A stretch of 64,000 nucleotides of DNA from Mesorhizobium ciceri WSM4083. GTDB lineage: Bacteria > Pseudomonadota > Alphaproteobacteria > Rhizobiales > Rhizobiaceae. The stretch covers positions 545,209 to 609,208 of the forward strand of contig NZ_JAFG01000006.1 in NCBI RefSeq assembly GCF_000519305.1. Reading direction: 5' to 3'. The position numbers and the translations under genes are program-made. The notes under the pieces are model-generated. The model ran no database searches and was not told the DNA's origin. It saw only the letters and a program-made list of their open reading frames with translations. Shown here in pieces: positions 17,121-27,414 of this stretch; position 1 is the first letter of the stretch, and each line of letters begins with the position of its first letter.

Positions 17121-18540
17121 GGCGCTGCACCTGAAGCGCGACATGGGCATTGCCGATGCGCGCGCCATGCATCCGTCGATCGAAATCGTCGAGGCGGATC
17201 CGGAAGCCGACCGCCGCCTGCTCGAAGGCCTTGCCGACTGGTGCGACCGCTACACCCCGCTGGTGGCCCTGGATGGGGCGGATGGCCTGTTTCTCGACGT
17301 CACCGGCTGCACCCATCTGTTCGGCGGCGAGCGCGCCATGCTGGACGACATCCTGTCGCGTTTCTTCCACCAGGGTTTCGATGTCCGCGCCGGGCTTGCC
17401 GCGACACCGGGTGCTGCCTGGGCGGCGGCACGCTTTTGCGGCGACCGCATCGTTGTGTCAGGTGAGGAGGAGGCGCTGCTGGCACCCCTGCCGCTGGCCG
17501 CGCTGCGCATTGAACCTTCGACCCGCACCAGCCTGGAAAGTGTGGGCCTGCGCACGGCGGGCGCCGTCATGGCGGCACCGCGCGCGCCGCTCGCCCGCCG
17601 CTTCGGCGCCTTGCTGCTCCTGCGCCTCGACCAGGCGCTTGGCCGTCTCGATGAGGCTGTCTCGCCGCGCCTTCCCGTCGCGCCGCTTTCGGTCGAACGC
17701 CATCTCGCCGAACCCGTCACCTTGACCGAGGACATCGAACGGCTGGTGGGCATGCTGGCGGCGACCCTGAAAACCGATCTCGAACGCCGCGGCGAGGGCG
17801 CCAGGACGCTGGCGCTGCTGCTCTTTCGCGTCGACGGCGCCGTCAGCCGCATCGCCATCGGCACCTCGCGGCCGATGCGCGAACCCATGCTGATCCAGAA
17901 ACTGTTCCATGAGAGACTGGCCGCGATCGAGCAGGATATCGATGCCGGCTATGGTTTCGATCTGGTGCGGCTCTCGGTGTTGGCGGCAGCCACCTTCGAC
18001 ATGCAGCAGGCCGATCTTGCCGGCGAGGTGACCGACGACGGCGCCGATATCGCGCTGTTCGCCGACCGCGTCCGCGCCCGGCTCGGCGAGGGCGCGGTGC
18101 TCCGGCCGGTCGCGGTCGAAAGCCATCTGCCGGAGCGTGCCGTAGCCACCATCCCCTTCACCGAAGCGCCGCGCCGGACCACGCCGCCGAAAAAGCCGGA
18201 CAGGCTGCAGGCACCACCACAAACCATTTTTCCGCCGGAACGGCCGATCCGGCTGTTCCGCTCGCCCGAACCCATCGATGTGCCGGCCACTGAAATGCCG
18301 GAAGGACCACCGCTGAACTTCCGCTGGCGGCGCGCGCTCTACCGGGTCACGCGCGCCGAAGGGCCGGAACGCATCGCCGCCGAATGGTGGCGCGAGGCAG
18401 CGAGCGACCCGATCACGTCAACCCGCGACTATTTCCGCATCGAGGACGCCGATGGTCGCCGCTATTGGCTCTACCGGCAAGGTCTTTACGGCAACACGCA
18501 GGTGCCGCCGCGCTGGTTCATGCATGGTGTTTTCGCATGA
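16903..18540 (+). CDS. imuB: ImuB, Y-family polymerase-like mutagenesis protein
   Basis: This 545-residue protein starts at ATG 16903, before the conserved [19 protein letters not shown]. It has the Y-family palm/finger region ([47 protein letters not shown]) and a little-finger and C-terminal extension. In known cassettes ImuB has lost polymerase activity and acts as an adaptor between the beta clamp, ImuA and DnaE2. The last base pair of its stop overlaps the dnaE2 start (ATGA). Confidence 0.95.
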   Translation: MNAHSTKDGAREETGQRILSLWFPYLAVERILRQRLGRSWRSRPSDHPSHPPLVISHRDRNAQRISALDERAEALHLKRDMGIADARAMHPSIEIVEADPEADRRLLEGLADWCDRYTPLVALDGADGLFLDVTGCTHLFGGERAMLDDILSRFFHQGFDVRAGLAATPGAAWAAARFCGDRIVVSGEEEALLAPLPLAALRIEPSTRTSLESVGLRTAGAVMAAPRAPLARRFGALLLLRLDQALGRLDEAVSPRLPVAPLSVERHLAEPVTLTEDIERLVGMLAATLKTDLERRGEGARTLALLLFRVDGAVSRIAIGTSRPMREPMLIQKLFHERLAAIEQDIDAGYGFDLVRLSVLAAATFDMQQADLAGEVTDDGADIALFADRVRARLGEGAVLRPVAVESHLPERAVATIPFTEAPRRTTPPKKPDRLQAPPQTIFPPERPIRLFRSPEPIDVPATEMPEGPPLNFRWRRALYRVTRAEGPERIAAEWWREAASDPITSTRDYFRIEDADGRRYWLYRQGLYGNTQVPPRWFMHGVFA

Positions 18541-21500
18541 ACGCGCTGACCGTCATCCCCTATGCCGAGTTCGGCATCCAGTCGAATTTCTCCTTCCTGC
18601 GCGGCGCCTCCAAGCCGGAGGAGCTGGTGGTCGCGGCCAAGCTCCTGGGCTTCTCGGCGATCGGGCTTGCCGACCGCAACACGGTGGCCGGCGTGGTGCG
18701 CGCCTGGCAGCAGGCCAAGGTCGAAAAACTCTCCTATCATCCCGGCTGCCGGCTGGTTTTCGGCGACGGCACGCCGGACATCCTCGCCTATCCCCAGGAC
18801 CGCAAGGGCTGGGGACATCTCTGCCGCATGCTGACCCAAGCCAATCTGCGCGACGAGAACGAAAAAGGCGCCACCCTCCTCCAGCGCGGCGACCTTCTCG
18901 AATGGGGTGACCTGATGTCGCTGGCGGTCCTGCCCGATCTGTCGGCGGGCGCGCAAGACGGTCTCGCTTTGCTTGGTGAGCTCAAGGGCCGTTTCGGCAG
19001 GAACCTGCGGCTTGGCGTTTCGCCCTGTTATGCCGGCAATGACCGTTTCCGTATCGAGCAGGCGGCAGCGCTTGCCGAGAGCGTCGGTGTTCCGCTGATG
19101 GCAACCAACGACGTTCTCTACCACACGGCCGAACGGCGCCCGCTGCAGGACGTGCTGACCGCGATCCGCCTCAACACGCCCGTCGCCGAGGTCGGGCTGC
19201 AACTCACCGCCAATGCCGAACGCCATTTGAAGCCGCCAATGGAGATGGCGCGCCTGTTCCGCCGGCATCCGCAGGCGCTGGCCGAGACGCTGCGGTTTGC
19301 GGAAGAATTGACCTTCTCGCTTGGCGACCTCCAGTACAACTACCCCGACGAGCCGACGGAATCGGGTCTTGGTCCACAGGCTGAGCTGGCGAGACTGGCT
19401 CGGGAGGGGGCGGCGAACCGCTATCCGGCTGGTGTGCCGGATTCGGTGACCAGGCGCATCGAGGAAGAGCTCGCTTTGATCGAACGCCTCAACTATGCCC
19501 GCTATTTCCTGACTGTCTACGACATCGTCAAGTTCGCGCGCAGCAAGGATATTCTCTGCCAGGGACGTGGATCGGCCGCCAATTCGGTCGTCTGCTTCTG
19601 CATCGGCATCACCGAAGTAGGACCGGAAAAAATCGATTCGCTCTTCGAGCGCTTCATTTCCGAGGAGAGAAACGAGCCGCCGGATATCGACGTCGATTTC
19701 GAGCACGAAAAGCGCGAAACCGTAATCCAGTACATCTACGAGAAATACAGCGGCAAGCGCACGGCACTTGCGGCCGCCGTCATCAGCTATCGCGGCCGTT
19801 CGGCGCTGCGCGAAGTGTCGAAGGCGATGGGCCTGTCCGAGGATGTCAGGGCATCGCTTTCCGGCTCGATCTGGGGTTGGTCGACATCGGAGCTTGGCGA
19901 GAAGGAAGCCCGCGCCGGCGGCCTCGACCGCACCGACCCGGTGTCGAGGCACGTGATGGAGCGTGCCAATGAGATCATGGGCTTCCCCCGCCATCTGTCG
20001 CAGCATGTCGGCGGCTTCGTCATCACCAGGGACCGGCTCGACGAGATCGTGCCCATCGTCAAGACGGCGATGGACGAGCGCAAGATGGTCGAATGGGACA
20101 AGGACGATCTCGACGCGGTGAAGATCCTGAAAGTCGACGTGCTGGCGCTCGGCATGCTGACCTGCCTCCAGCGCGCCTTCACCTTGCTTACTGACCACTA
20201 TCCAAAGGCGCGAGACAAATACGGCCGACCTTATGTGCTGGCCACCCTGCCGCCGGAGGATAGGCAAGTTTACAAAATGATCTGCCGCGCCGATACGCTT
20301 GGCGTCTTCCAGATCGAATCGCGCGCCCAGATGTCGATGCTGCCGCGCCTTGAGCCGAAAACCTTTTATGACCTTGTCATCGAGGTGGCGATCGTGCGGC
20401 CGGGCCCGATCCAGGGCGACATGGTCCATCCCTATCTGCGCCGCAGGCAAGGCAAGGAAAAACCCGAGTATCAAAAACCGGAGCTGGAGGCGATCCTCAG
20501 CAAGACACTGGGCGTGCCGCTGTTCCAGGAGCAGGCGATGAATATCGCCATCGTCGCCGGTGGTTTCAAACCGGGCGAGGCCGATGAACTGCGCCGCGCC
20601 ATGGCCACTTTCAAGCGCACCGGCACCATCGGCAATTACCGCGACCGTATGATCAATGGCATGGTCGGCAAGGGCTACACGAAGGACTTCGCCGAGCGCT
20701 GCTTCAAGCAGATCGAGGGCTTTGGCGAATATGGCTTTCCCGAAAGCCATGCCGCTTCCTTCGCCCTGCTCGTCTATGCCTCCTGCTGGTTCAAGACCTT
20801 CTATCCCGACGTGTTCTGCGCCGCGATCCTGAATTCGCAGCCGATGGGGTTTTACCAGCCGGCCCAGCTGGTGCGCGACGCAAGCGACCATGGCGTCGAC
20901 ATCCGCGACGTCGACGTCAATTTCTCGGTCTGGGACTGCACGCTGGAGAAAGCGCCTTTCAATCCGGCCCGCATCCTCCCACGCCATGCCGAGATGCGCG
21001 GCGTCATCGAGACGAAGCATGCCGTCCGGCTCGGCTTCCGCCAGATCAAGGGCCTGTCGAAAGAGCGCATGGAGGCTTTCGTCGAACAGCGCGGCTCAGG
21101 CTACGTATCCGTCCGGGATGTCTGGTTGCGCTCCGGCCTCGATGTCGGCGAGATCGAGCGGTTGGCGCAGGCCGACGCCTTCCGTTCGCTCGGCCTTGAT
21201 CGTCGCGAAGCCTTGTGGGCGGTGCGCGCACTCGACGGCAAGAGCGCCGCCGAAAGGCTGCCGCTGTTCGACCAGCCGGCGCTTCGCCTGCGCGAGCTGG
21301 AGCCCGAGACGAAGCTGCCGAAAATGCCGCTAGGCGAGCATGTCATCCATGATTACCGCGCGCTCGGCCTGTCGCTGAAGGCGCATCCGGTCGCCTTCCT
21401 GCGCGAGCGGCTCGACCGCGCCGGCGTCATCCCCAATGCGAACCTGCCTTCCGTGCGCGACGGCAGGCGTGTCTCCGTTGCCGGCCTCGTGCTGGTGCGG

Positions 21501-21890
21501 CAGCGCCCCGGCAAGGGGAACGCGATCTTCCTGACGCTGGAGGACGACAAGGCGGTGGCCAACGTCATCTTCTGGCAAAGAACCTTCGACCGTTACCGGC
21601 CGATCGTCATGGGCGCCCGGTTCGTCAAGGTCACCGGAAAATTGCAATCTGAATCGGGCGTGGTCCACATCGTCGCCGAGAGGATCGAGGATCTGACGCC
21701 TTGGCTGACCGTGCTTCTGGAGAAGGTCAGCGGGGCCGAACCAGCGGTCGCCGGTCCTCCGGAGCGCGCTGCCAGGGGGCCCGATCGCTTCGGCCAAGCC
21801 GCGACGGGGAACGCGCTGGTCCGGCAGGATCTCGCAACGCTGTCGGAAGAAGCGGAACAGGTCATGCCCAAGGGACGGAATTTTCAGTAG
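18537..21890 (+). CDS. dnaE2: Error-prone DNA polymerase DnaE2 (ImuC)
   Basis: This 1117-residue C-family polymerase performs translesion synthesis with ImuA and ImuB. ATG 18537 overlaps the imuB stop by four bases. The order of domains is an N-terminal PHP domain ([17 protein letters not shown]), the palm with catalytic acids in [13 protein letters not shown] at about 383-395, the segment [19 protein letters not shown], the thumb/finger region [21 protein letters not shown], an OB fold ([25 protein letters not shown]) and the typical terminal PKGRNF. The length is normal for DnaE2. Regulation is by the LexA box before imuA. Confidence 0.97.
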   Translation: MNALTVIPYAEFGIQSNFSFLRGASKPEELVVAAKLLGFSAIGLADRNTVAGVVRAWQQAKVEKLSYHPGCRLVFGDGTPDILAYPQDRKGWGHLCRMLTQANLRDENEKGATLLQRGDLLEWGDLMSLAVLPDLSAGAQDGLALLGELKGRFGRNLRLGVSPCYAGNDRFRIEQAAALAESVGVPLMATNDVLYHTAERRPLQDVLTAIRLNTPVAEVGLQLTANAERHLKPPMEMARLFRRHPQALAETLRFAEELTFSLGDLQYNYPDEPTESGLGPQAELARLAREGAANRYPAGVPDSVTRRIEEELALIERLNYARYFLTVYDIVKFARSKDILCQGRGSAANSVVCFCIGITEVGPEKIDSLFERFISEERNEPPDIDVDFEHEKRETVIQYIYEKYSGKRTALAAAVISYRGRSALREVSKAMGLSEDVRASLSGSIWGWSTSELGEKEARAGGLDRTDPVSRHVMERANEIMGFPRHLSQHVGGFVITRDRLDEIVPIVKTAMDERKMVEWDKDDLDAVKILKVDVLALGMLTCLQRAFTLLTDHYPKARDKYGRPYVLATLPPEDRQVYKMICRADTLGVFQIESRAQMSMLPRLEPKTFYDLVIEVAIVRPGPIQGDMVHPYLRRRQGKEKPEYQKPELEAILSKTLGVPLFQEQAMNIAIVAGGFKPGEADELRRAMATFKRTGTIGNYRDRMINGMVGKGYTKDFAERCFKQIEGFGEYGFPESHAASFALLVYASCWFKTFYPDVFCAAILNSQPMGFYQPAQLVRDASDHGVDIRDVDVNFSVWDCTLEKAPFNPARILPRHAEMRGVIETKHAVRLGFRQIKGLSKERMEAFVEQRGSGYVSVRDVWLRSGLDVGEIERLAQADAFRSLGLDRREALWAVRALDGKSAAERLPLFDQPALRLRELEPETKLPKMPLGEHVIHDYRALGLSLKAHPVAFLRERLDRAGVIPNANLPSVRDGRRVSVAGLVLVRQRPGKGNAIFLTLEDDKAVANVIFWQRTFDRYRPIVMGARFVKVTGKLQSESGVVHIVAERIEDLTPWLTVLLEKVSGAEPAVAGPPERAARGPDRFGQAATGNALVRQDLATLSEEAEQVMPKGRNFQ

Positions 21891-21945
21891 GCAAGGCCAT
21901 GCCAAGAGCGGAACGAAAGCGGACGTCGGCGATCCTTCGTACCCC

Positions 21946-22188
21946 TCAGCCCGGCCCACCCAAGCGCGGCGGCGGCGGGGCCAGCACATCCTCCACCGAA
22001 AGCGTCCGCGCCTCGGAAGGCAGCATGATCGGGATGCCGTCACGCACCGGATAGGCAATCTTGGCGACCCTGGAAATCAGCTCACCGCGCTCTGGATCCC
22101 AGGCCAGCGGCCCCTTGGTCAGCGGGCAGGCCAGCAGCTCCAGCAGCTTGGGGTCGACCTTCCTCCCGTCACGTCCGTCCGCCGCCAT
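21946..22188 (-). CDS. Trm112-family (UPF0434) protein
   Basis: This 80-residue protein carries [28 protein letters not shown], ending with [17 protein letters not shown], the pattern of the short Trm112/YcaR family. One of the zinc cysteines seen in eukaryotic Trm112 remains (ACP). In other organisms Trm112 proteins activate methyltransferases; the bacterial role is unclear. It starts nine bases after the upstream Lon-substrate-binding gene, so the two form an operon. Confidence 0.9.
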   Translation of the reverse strand: MAADGRDGRKVDPKLLELLACPLTKGPLAWDPERGELISRVAKIAYPVRDGIPIMLPSEARTLSVEDVLAPPPPRLGGPG

Positions 22189-22197
22189 AGCAACCTC

Positions 22198-22869
22198 TCA
22201 TTGTAGACTCGAGCCAAAGTCCTCATTCTCGCGCGCCAGCGCCATTTCGGTGATGGCGATCAGCGTCTCGGCCCGGGTCCTCAAATCCGCCGCTTCGAGC
22301 AGCGCCTGTTTCTCGGCCGGCCCGTAGGGCGCCATCATCGACAGCGCATTGACCAGCATGGCATTTTCGGCCCGGCTGACGCTTTCCCAGTCGGCCTCCA
22401 GGTCGTTGGCCTGCAGATAGGCGCGAAATGCCTTGAGCAGCGAGGGCCGGTCGATCTCGTTGCCCGCCTCGTCCTCATCGAGATCGGTGAGGAAGGGCGC
22501 CGGCTTGCACTGGCGAAACGGCGTCTTGACCGTCAATTCGTGGGCAATGCGGAACCGGCACACGCCCTGCAGCGAAATCAGGTAGCGGCCGTCGCCACTC
22601 TCGGAAAAGGCGATGATGCGCCCGGCGCAACCGACATTGCAGAGCTCCGGCTCGCCATCGCCGCGCAAGGCGCCGTCGAGACTGGGCTGGATGACGCCGA
22701 TGAGCCGCGGGCCGGCAATCGCCTCGTCCACCATCTGCAGATAGCGCGGCTCAAATATGTTGAGCGGCATGCGGCCTCCCGGCAGCAAAAGCGCACCCTC
22801 GAGCGGAAAGATCGGGATCGTCGACGGCAAATCCTTGGCGAGCCGGTAATGCGCGTTTCCCGCTTGCAC
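22198..22869 (-). CDS. Lon substrate-binding-domain (LAN/LonN) protein
   Basis: This 223-residue protein consists of the Lon protease N-terminal domain alone: IPIFPLEGALLLPGGRMPLNIFEPRYLQMVDEAI, GVIQPSL, VGCAGRIIAFSESGDGRYLISLQGVCRFRI. No ATPase or protease domain follows. It starts at GTG 22869, preceded by a strong GGAGGAA ribosome site. It is the second gene of a likely three-gene run from the thioredoxin gene. Function is unknown; binding of unfolded or damaged proteins is an inference from the domain. Confidence 0.9.
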   Translation of the reverse strand: MQAGNAHYRLAKDLPSTIPIFPLEGALLLPGGRMPLNIFEPRYLQMVDEAIAGPRLIGVIQPSLDGALRGDGEPELCNVGCAGRIIAFSESGDGRYLISLQGVCRFRIAHELTVKTPFRQCKPAPFLTDLDEDEAGNEIDRPSLLKAFRAYLQANDLEADWESVSRAENAMLVNALSMMAPYGPAEKQALLEAADLRTRAETLIAITEMALARENEDFGSSLQ

Positions 22870-22971
22870 CGTATTCCTCCGATCGCTTCACCAGAAGCGC
22901 GTCATCCCGTTCTAATCTGGCGCAGTCGTGGCCGACGCCAAGCCCGTGCGGCAAAACAACCGGCAGCCGGC

Positions 22972-23973
22972 TCAGGAAAACAGCAATGCCGACAATTTGC
23001 GGCGCGCCGCCAGCGTTGCCTCGTCGGTCATGCCCCATGCCTCGAACAGCTGCAGCAATTGCGTCCTGGCGCCATCCTCGTTCCAGGCCCGGTCGGCCTT
23101 GATGATGGCCAGCAGATTGTCGGCCGCAGCCGTACGGTCGCCATTGGCGTTCTGGATCATGGCCAGATCGAAACGCGCCTGGTGATCTCCGGGATTTTCC
23201 GCCAGCCGGCGCTCGAACTCGGCCGGATTGCCGAGGGCCGCCGCCTGCGCCGCAACCGCCATCCTGGCGCGCAGGGCTGCCAGTGGCGGCGCATCCTTCT
23301 TGGCCTCCGGGGCTGTTGCCAAAAGCGCCTCGGCGCCTTCCGTGTCGCCGGCGTCGAACAGCAGTTCGCCCAGCCCGGCGATCGCCTCGATCGTCTCCGG
23401 CGCCTGCGCCAGGATGGCGTCATAGATGTCGGCCGCGGTCTGCATGTCGCCGGCGTCGCGCGCCTCGGTGGCCGCAGCCAGGGCTTCGGCCACCGGCGGC
23501 GCGCCATTGCCCTTGCCGCCGACCTTGGTGATGAATTCGTTGATCTGGCTCTCCGGGATGGCGCCCATGAAGCCATCGACCGGCTGGCCGTCCTTGAAGG
23601 CAATGACCGCGGGTATAGACTGGATGCCGAGCTGGCCGGCGATCGAGGGATGGTCGTCGATGTTCATCTTGACCAGCTTGACCCTGCCGCCGGCGGCCTT
23701 GACCGCCTTCTCCAACTGCGGCGTCAGTTGCTTGCAAGGGCCGCACCAGGGCGCCCAGAAATCGACCAGAACCGGCTGGCGGCGCGATTCCTGGATGACA
23801 TCGGCGGCAAAGGCAGCCGTCGTCGTGTCCTTGATCACATCGGCGGGAGCGGCGGGCGCATCGCCAAGCGCGACTTTCGCCGGCGCCGGCGCGGCTCCAC
23901 CATACTGCACCGAGGTGGTGTACTGGCCGCCATTGCCGCCAAAGGAGCCGCCGAACGGATTGTTGTCGCTCAT
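22972..23973 (-). CDS. Thioredoxin-TPR protein (CnoX-like)
   Basis: This 333-residue protein starts at ATG 23973 (MSDNNPFGGS). A glycine-rich N-terminus precedes a thioredoxin domain at about 48-155 with active site FWAPWCGPCKQL (Cys77, Cys80) and the cis-Pro region GIQSIPAVIAFKDG. Residues 170-333 form TPR-like helices (LAQAPETIEAIAGLGELLFDAGD). The architecture matches CnoX/YbbN co-chaperones that guard folding clients, and unlike the E. coli protein both redox cysteines are present. It is likely cytoplasmic. Confidence 0.92.
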   Translation of the reverse strand: MSDNNPFGGSFGGNGGQYTTSVQYGGAAPAPAKVALGDAPAAPADVIKDTTTAAFAADVIQESRRQPVLVDFWAPWCGPCKQLTPQLEKAVKAAGGRVKLVKMNIDDHPSIAGQLGIQSIPAVIAFKDGQPVDGFMGAIPESQINEFITKVGGKGNGAPPVAEALAAATEARDAGDMQTAADIYDAILAQAPETIEAIAGLGELLFDAGDTEGAEALLATAPEAKKDAPPLAALRARMAVAAQAAALGNPAEFERRLAENPGDHQARFDLAMIQNANGDRTAAADNLLAIIKADRAWNEDGARTQLLQLFEAWGMTDEATLAARRKLSALLFS

Positions 23974-24058
23974 CTCTTTAACCCTTCCGTGGCGCCGCCG
24001 GCCGGCGGCCATGCGCCCTATGCTTCAGACCATCTGACTCAAGCCATCCATGTGGCGA

Positions 24059-24556
24059 TCACACGGAGACTTTCAAGATAGCAGCATCGTGCCCGGTTGC
24101 CTCGACGAATCTGATCAGGTCGCGCGCCGCGATCGATGTCGTCGCCTCATTGGTCAGCGGATGCCCATTGATCACCGCATGCTGCATCAAATCCTTGTCG
24201 AGCACGAGCTTGACCCTGTTTGCCGTGTCGTTGATGACGCCAAAGACCGTGACGGCGCCCGGTGTGACGCCGAGCAGCTCCATCAGCATCTCCGGTCTGC
24301 CGAAGGAAACCCGGCTGGCCGCACCGATCACCTGATGGATTTGCTTCAGGTCGACGACCGCGTCCTCGCCGACGGTAACCAGGAAGAAATTGTCCTTCTT
24401 GTCCTTCAGGAACAGGTTTTTCGTGTGCCCGCCGGCGATTTCGCCGCGCAGCGCCTGCGAATCCGCGACCGTGTAAAGTGGCGGATGGCGCTTCGTCGAC
24501 GTGGCAATACCGAGTTCGGCAAGAAAGGCCATCAAATCGGCTTCGGTCTTCGGCAT
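24059..24556 (-). CDS. Prolyl-tRNA deacylase/editing protein (YbaK-ProX type)
   Basis: This 165-residue protein has the ProX/YbaK pattern: LGIATSTKRHPPLYTVADSQAL, GGHTKNLFLKDKKDNFFLVTV with the conserved Lys of the editing pocket, SFGRPEMLMELLGVTPGAVTVFGVINDT, and HPLTNEATTSIAARDLIRF. Members hydrolyse misacylated Ala- or Cys-tRNAs in trans. It starts at ATG 24556. The 250 bases upstream to the tRNA gene hold only the tRNA promoter. Confidence 0.92.
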   Translation of the reverse strand: MPKTEADLMAFLAELGIATSTKRHPPLYTVADSQALRGEIAGGHTKNLFLKDKKDNFFLVTVGEDAVVDLKQIHQVIGAASRVSFGRPEMLMELLGVTPGAVTVFGVINDTANRVKLVLDKDLMQHAVINGHPLTNEATTSIAARDLIRFVEATGHDAAILKVSV

Positions 24557-24749
24557 CGGTTTCGTCTTCGTCCCATTTCTCTAGCCAGCCGTTTACGGCC
24601 AATGGGGCAGCCGACACAAGACCGTCATGCGACATCATGGTGAGCGGCGCCGCCCTTCGCGCTGGCGCCCCGCCGCCCGCCGCTCACGCGCCCGCCAGCA
24701 GCTTGCCGGTCCCGCTTGCCGCATCGCAAAAAAGCCTGCGATTTCCCTG

Positions 24750-24778
24750 TTGCAATCGCCGCGCTCTTCAGCCATATA
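24750..24778 (+). promoter_or_regulatory. Probable promoter of tRNA-Gly
   Basis: TTGCAA (24750-24755) and CATATA (24773-24778) with a 17-base spacer give a sigma-70-type promoter 31 bases before the tRNA 5' end. Confidence 0.6.
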
Positions 24779-24808
24779 GGCCCGGCTTGCGGCCAAGACG
24801 CCGTGCGA

Positions 24809-24883
24809 GCGGGTGTAGCTCAGGGGTAGAGCACAACCTTGCCAAGGTTGGGGTCGAGCGTTCGAATCGCTTCACCCGCTCCA
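24809..24883 (+). tRNA. tRNA-Gly (anticodon GCC)
   Basis: The sequence folds as a standard tRNA: acceptor GCGGGTG pairs with CACCCGC, the D-arm is AGCTCAGGGGTAGAGC-like, the anticodon stem CAACC/GGTTG encloses TTGCCAA with anticodon GCC, and the T-arm is GAGCGTTCGAATCGCTT-like. Discriminator T at 24880 is followed by an encoded CCA (24881-24883). A promoter and a terminator flank it, so it is a single-gene unit. Confidence 0.97.
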
Positions 24884-24908
24884 GTTTCCTCCAGGGGACT
24901 AAGCATCG

Positions 24909-24936
24909 AAAAGCCGCGGTCCGCCGCGGCTTTTTC
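24909..24936 (+). terminator. Rho-independent terminator after tRNA-Gly
   Basis: The stem AAAGCCGCGG / CCGCGGCTTT with a four-base loop (TCCG) is followed by a T run (24931-24935), 26 bases after the tRNA CCA. Confidence 0.88.
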
Positions 24937-25071
24937 GTTTCTGGGGCTTGCCGGGCTAAGAGCTTTGGCGGAGCTCTTTCGTCCCTCCCCCAGAAGTCAC
25001 ATAAAATTACAGTGGGGAACGGTTCCCGCCTCGCCTCGTTAGCCTCCTTCAACGCAACGATGGAGAAAGCC

Positions 25072-25635
25072 ATGCAGGACATTTCCGGCAAGCGCGTCGC
25101 TATTCTGGCGACGAACGGGTTCGAGCAGTCCGAACTTGAGGTGCCGCTGAAGAAGCTGCGCGAGGCGGGCGCCAAGGTCGATGTCGTGTCACTCGCAAGC
25201 GGCAAGATCAAAGGCTGGGACCTCAAGGACTGGGGTCGGGAGATTCCCGTCGACAAGACTTTGGATGAGGCGCGGGCGCACGACTATGACGCGATCGTCC
25301 TGCCCGGCGGGGTCATCAATCCCGATCTGCTGCGCGTCGAGCGAAAGGCCCTGGACTTCATCGAATCGTTCTGGTCGGCCAAGAAAGTCGTCGGCGCGAT
25401 CTGTCATGCGCCCTGGCTTCTCGTCGAGACAGGCATCGTAAGGGGTCGCCGGGTCACCTCTTACAAATCGATCAAGACCGATGTGATCAACGCCGGCGGT
25501 CTTTGGGAGGACAGCAAGGTCGTCACCGACCAGGGACTTGTTACCAGCCGCAACCCCGGCGATCTCGACGCGTTCTGCGACAAGCTCGCCGAGGAGATCA
25601 GGGAAGGGCGGCACGACAGAAGGGTTGCTGCCTAG
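25072..25635 (+). CDS. PfpI/DJ-1-type class I glutamine-amidotransferase-like protein
   Basis: This 187-residue protein starts at ATG 25072 with GGAGAAA just upstream. It has the PfpI pattern: RVAILATNGFEQSELEVPLKKLREAG with the conserved Glu18, AIVLPGGVINPD, the nucleophile elbow VGAICHAPWLLVE (Cys111, His112), GRRVTSYKSIKTDVINAGG and LVTSRNPGDLDAFCDKL. Close relatives (YhbO, PfpI) are linked to deglycation or stress protection and proteolysis, though their activities are debated. It is a single gene after the tRNA terminator. Confidence 0.93.
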   Translation: MQDISGKRVAILATNGFEQSELEVPLKKLREAGAKVDVVSLASGKIKGWDLKDWGREIPVDKTLDEARAHDYDAIVLPGGVINPDLLRVERKALDFIESFWSAKKVVGAICHAPWLLVETGIVRGRRVTSYKSIKTDVINAGGLWEDSKVVTDQGLVTSRNPGDLDAFCDKLAEEIREGRHDRRVAA

Positions 25636-25692
25636 CCTTCTGTCCGGACGCGTCGGTTGGAAGGTTACGCCGGGAAAACCGCAACGTTTTCC

Positions 25693-26487
25693 TCAGGCGC
25701 TCTTTGCCCCATGCGCCTTCCGCAGCGATGCCTGATGCACCAGCGAGGTCCAGCTGTTGGTCGAGGCGAGGTGGCAATAGAGCAGGCCGAGCGCACCTGA
25801 TTTGCGCAGGTCGAGAAACGCCTCGTCGCTCAATTTGTTGAAGGCCGGCTCGTCGATCACCTGGAAATCGGTGAGGTTGAGCACCTCGCCGCCTTCCAGC
25901 GTCACCTTGCTCTGGCGCGGCGAGAACAGGCCGTGCGCATCGATCTTTTCGACCATCTCGCGGGTGGCTCTGAAGTCGATCTGGAACTGGTTGCAGAAGG
26001 CGAGCGCCTGTTTGGTCGCTTCGGTCGGCTCGTTGCCGGTGAAGAACGGCGCGATCTTGTCGTCGCGCAACGGCGCCAGCAGCTGGTCGACGACGCGGTC
26101 GCTGGCCCGTTCGACGCACAGCGTCAGCCGGCCGGCCGATGTCGGGTCTTCGGCCAGGATGAAGGGATAGCGCCGGACATAGGCGGGGATGTAGTGCGGA
26201 CCGGTCCATTTGCCGCCGGCATCGACGAACAGGTTCTCGTTCTGGCGCACGCCGGTGATGATCACCGGCGACTTGGCCGGGCCGATGAAGACGATCGGGT
26301 AGGAGCGCATCGCCGCCGGCATTTCCGACGCGACCACCGGAATGGCGTGCGCCGAGCGGGCGAAGCGGAAGTCGCTGCGCGCGGTCAGGCCGAGCGAGCC
26401 GTGCCGCGTCGGATTGAGCGCCTCGGGCCTCGAATAGAACAGCGGCAACGCATCGCTCGCCACGTCCGTCTTTGCATCCGCCATCAT
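25693..26487 (-). CDS. SapC-family protein
   Basis: This 264-residue protein starts at one of two adjacent ATGs (26487 or 26484), preceded by GGGAGA. The SapC-family pattern is visible: FARSAHAIPVVASEMPAAMRSYPIVF, the central YIPAYVRRYPFILAED, FNKLSDEAFLDLRKSGALGLLYCHLAS. The function of the family is poorly known; the name comes from S-layer-associated context in other bacteria. It is divergent from the DUF6916 gene across a 358-base gap. Confidence 0.87.
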   Translation of the reverse strand: MMADAKTDVASDALPLFYSRPEALNPTRHGSLGLTARSDFRFARSAHAIPVVASEMPAAMRSYPIVFIGPAKSPVIITGVRQNENLFVDAGGKWTGPHYIPAYVRRYPFILAEDPTSAGRLTLCVERASDRVVDQLLAPLRDDKIAPFFTGNEPTEATKQALAFCNQFQIDFRATREMVEKIDAHGLFSPRQSKVTLEGGEVLNLTDFQVIDEPAFNKLSDEAFLDLRKSGALGLLYCHLASTNSWTSLVHQASLRKAHGAKSA

Positions 26488-26730
26488 CCGTCTCCCGCAA
26501 GCCGATCTGGCCGCCAATGGTCCCGAAGCCGGGATCTGTTGTTGTTTGCACCGAGCTTGGATCGAAAGGAATCCCGCGCAGGAACAAAGTACTACAGCGT
26601 CTCTTGCGTGCATAAAAGGACAGGCGGTGCTGTATTTTGGGTTTGCGGGCGATCGATTGTCTTGGGGAGCACGGCTGTCGGCCTGCCGCCTCTGGACAGC
26701 TTGCGGCGAAGCGGCGACAGTGCCGCCGCT

Positions 26731-26790
26731 GGAGCAATTCCAGGAAAAGTGTGGAGCAGTTTTCCCTGGCAATTGCGAAGAAACAAAAGC
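26731..26790. repeat. Short rhizobial-type palindromic repeat
   Basis: The sequence CAATTCCAGGAAAA, then a ten-base loop, then GTTTTCCCTGGCAATTG forms an imperfect hairpin, followed by a short A-rich tail. I recall a very similar palindrome as a common dispersed element in rhizobial intergenic regions. A second short hairpin (CGGATC AGC GATCCG) follows at about 26791. Both lie in the 358-base divergent gap before the DUF6916 gene, whose ribosome site is GAGGGAAA; nothing else is evident in the gap. Confidence 0.6.
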
Positions 26791-26845
26791 CGGATCAGCG
26801 ATCCGAACACGGAACCGCTCCAGCAGATAGATTGAGGGAAACGGA

Positions 26846-27115
26846 ATGGCGTCGGTGTCGGATTTCGAGCAAGGACAAACCTTCACCATAGAAGCCGGGG
26901 GCCAGCGGATCCCGCTCGAACTGAGCGCGGTCAAACCAATCGCCGCCAGCCCGCGCCCGGGTGGCGGTTTCTCGCTGCTGTTCAGAGGCCCGCGCGACAT
27001 CGCGCTGCCGCAGGCGACCTATCTTTTCACCGGGAAAAGCGGCAGCCACGAGATCTTCATCGTGCCGGTCGCCGCCGATGCGACGGGGCGGCTGTACGAG
27101 GCGGTGTTCAATTAG
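26846..27115 (+). CDS. DUF6916-type small protein
   Basis: This 89-residue protein (MASVSDFEQGQTFTIEAGG...) reads as a small beta-rich domain with IPLELSAVKP, FSLLFRGPRDIALPQATYLFTG and a C-terminal HEIFIVPVAADATGRLYEAVFN. That pattern is the DUF6916 type I associate with neighbours of tail-collar genes. Having no signal peptide, it should be cytoplasmic unless it is carried out with a partner. It points toward the collar cluster and may belong to the same system. Confidence 0.7.
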   Translation: MASVSDFEQGQTFTIEAGGQRIPLELSAVKPIAASPRPGGGFSLLFRGPRDIALPQATYLFTGKSGSHEIFIVPVAADATGRLYEAVFN

Positions 27116-27189
27116 GACCCAGTTTTGGGCTGCATGCAGGCCTATCGCATCGTGACAGGGCCTAATGCGACAATTCTTGCCGCCGGCGC

Positions 27190-27359
27190 CGCCCCTCACT
27201 GTCCTGCCGGACATCTCTCCCCGTAAACGGGGCGAGAGTGGCTGGCTGCGACGCGGGCGCCTTTCTTGCAACGCTGGAGAGTGGTGAAATCCGCGGCGAA
27301 AGCGTCCCTCTCCCCGTCACTATACGGGGAGAGGATGCCGGCAGGCAGGTGAGGGGCAG
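27190..27359. repeat. Paired-palindrome intergenic repeat, copy 4
   Basis: The left arm at 27190-27238 (GCCCCTCACTGTCCTGCCGG...GGGGCGAGAG) and the right arm at about 27305-27359 (CCCTCTCCCCG...GAGGGGCAGC) are inverted. This is a sub-type with TCTCCCCGT hairpins, shared with copy 5. It fills the 299-base convergent gap between the DUF6916 and GNAT genes. Confidence 0.8.
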
Positions 27360-27414
27360 CGCAAACGATGACCATAGACAATGATCGCATCTGCCAACAA
27401 ATCGGTTCCGACGA

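Noticed and set aside
18486..21020. 844-codon minus-strand open frame opposite dnaE2
   Set aside because: dnaE2 on the plus strand has all catalytic motifs in one frame; the antisense frame has no family features and mixed composition.
24809..25072. tRNA-Gly as an integration site for a genomic island
   Set aside because: No integrase, no direct repeat of the tRNA 3' end and no change in gene character was seen on either side.
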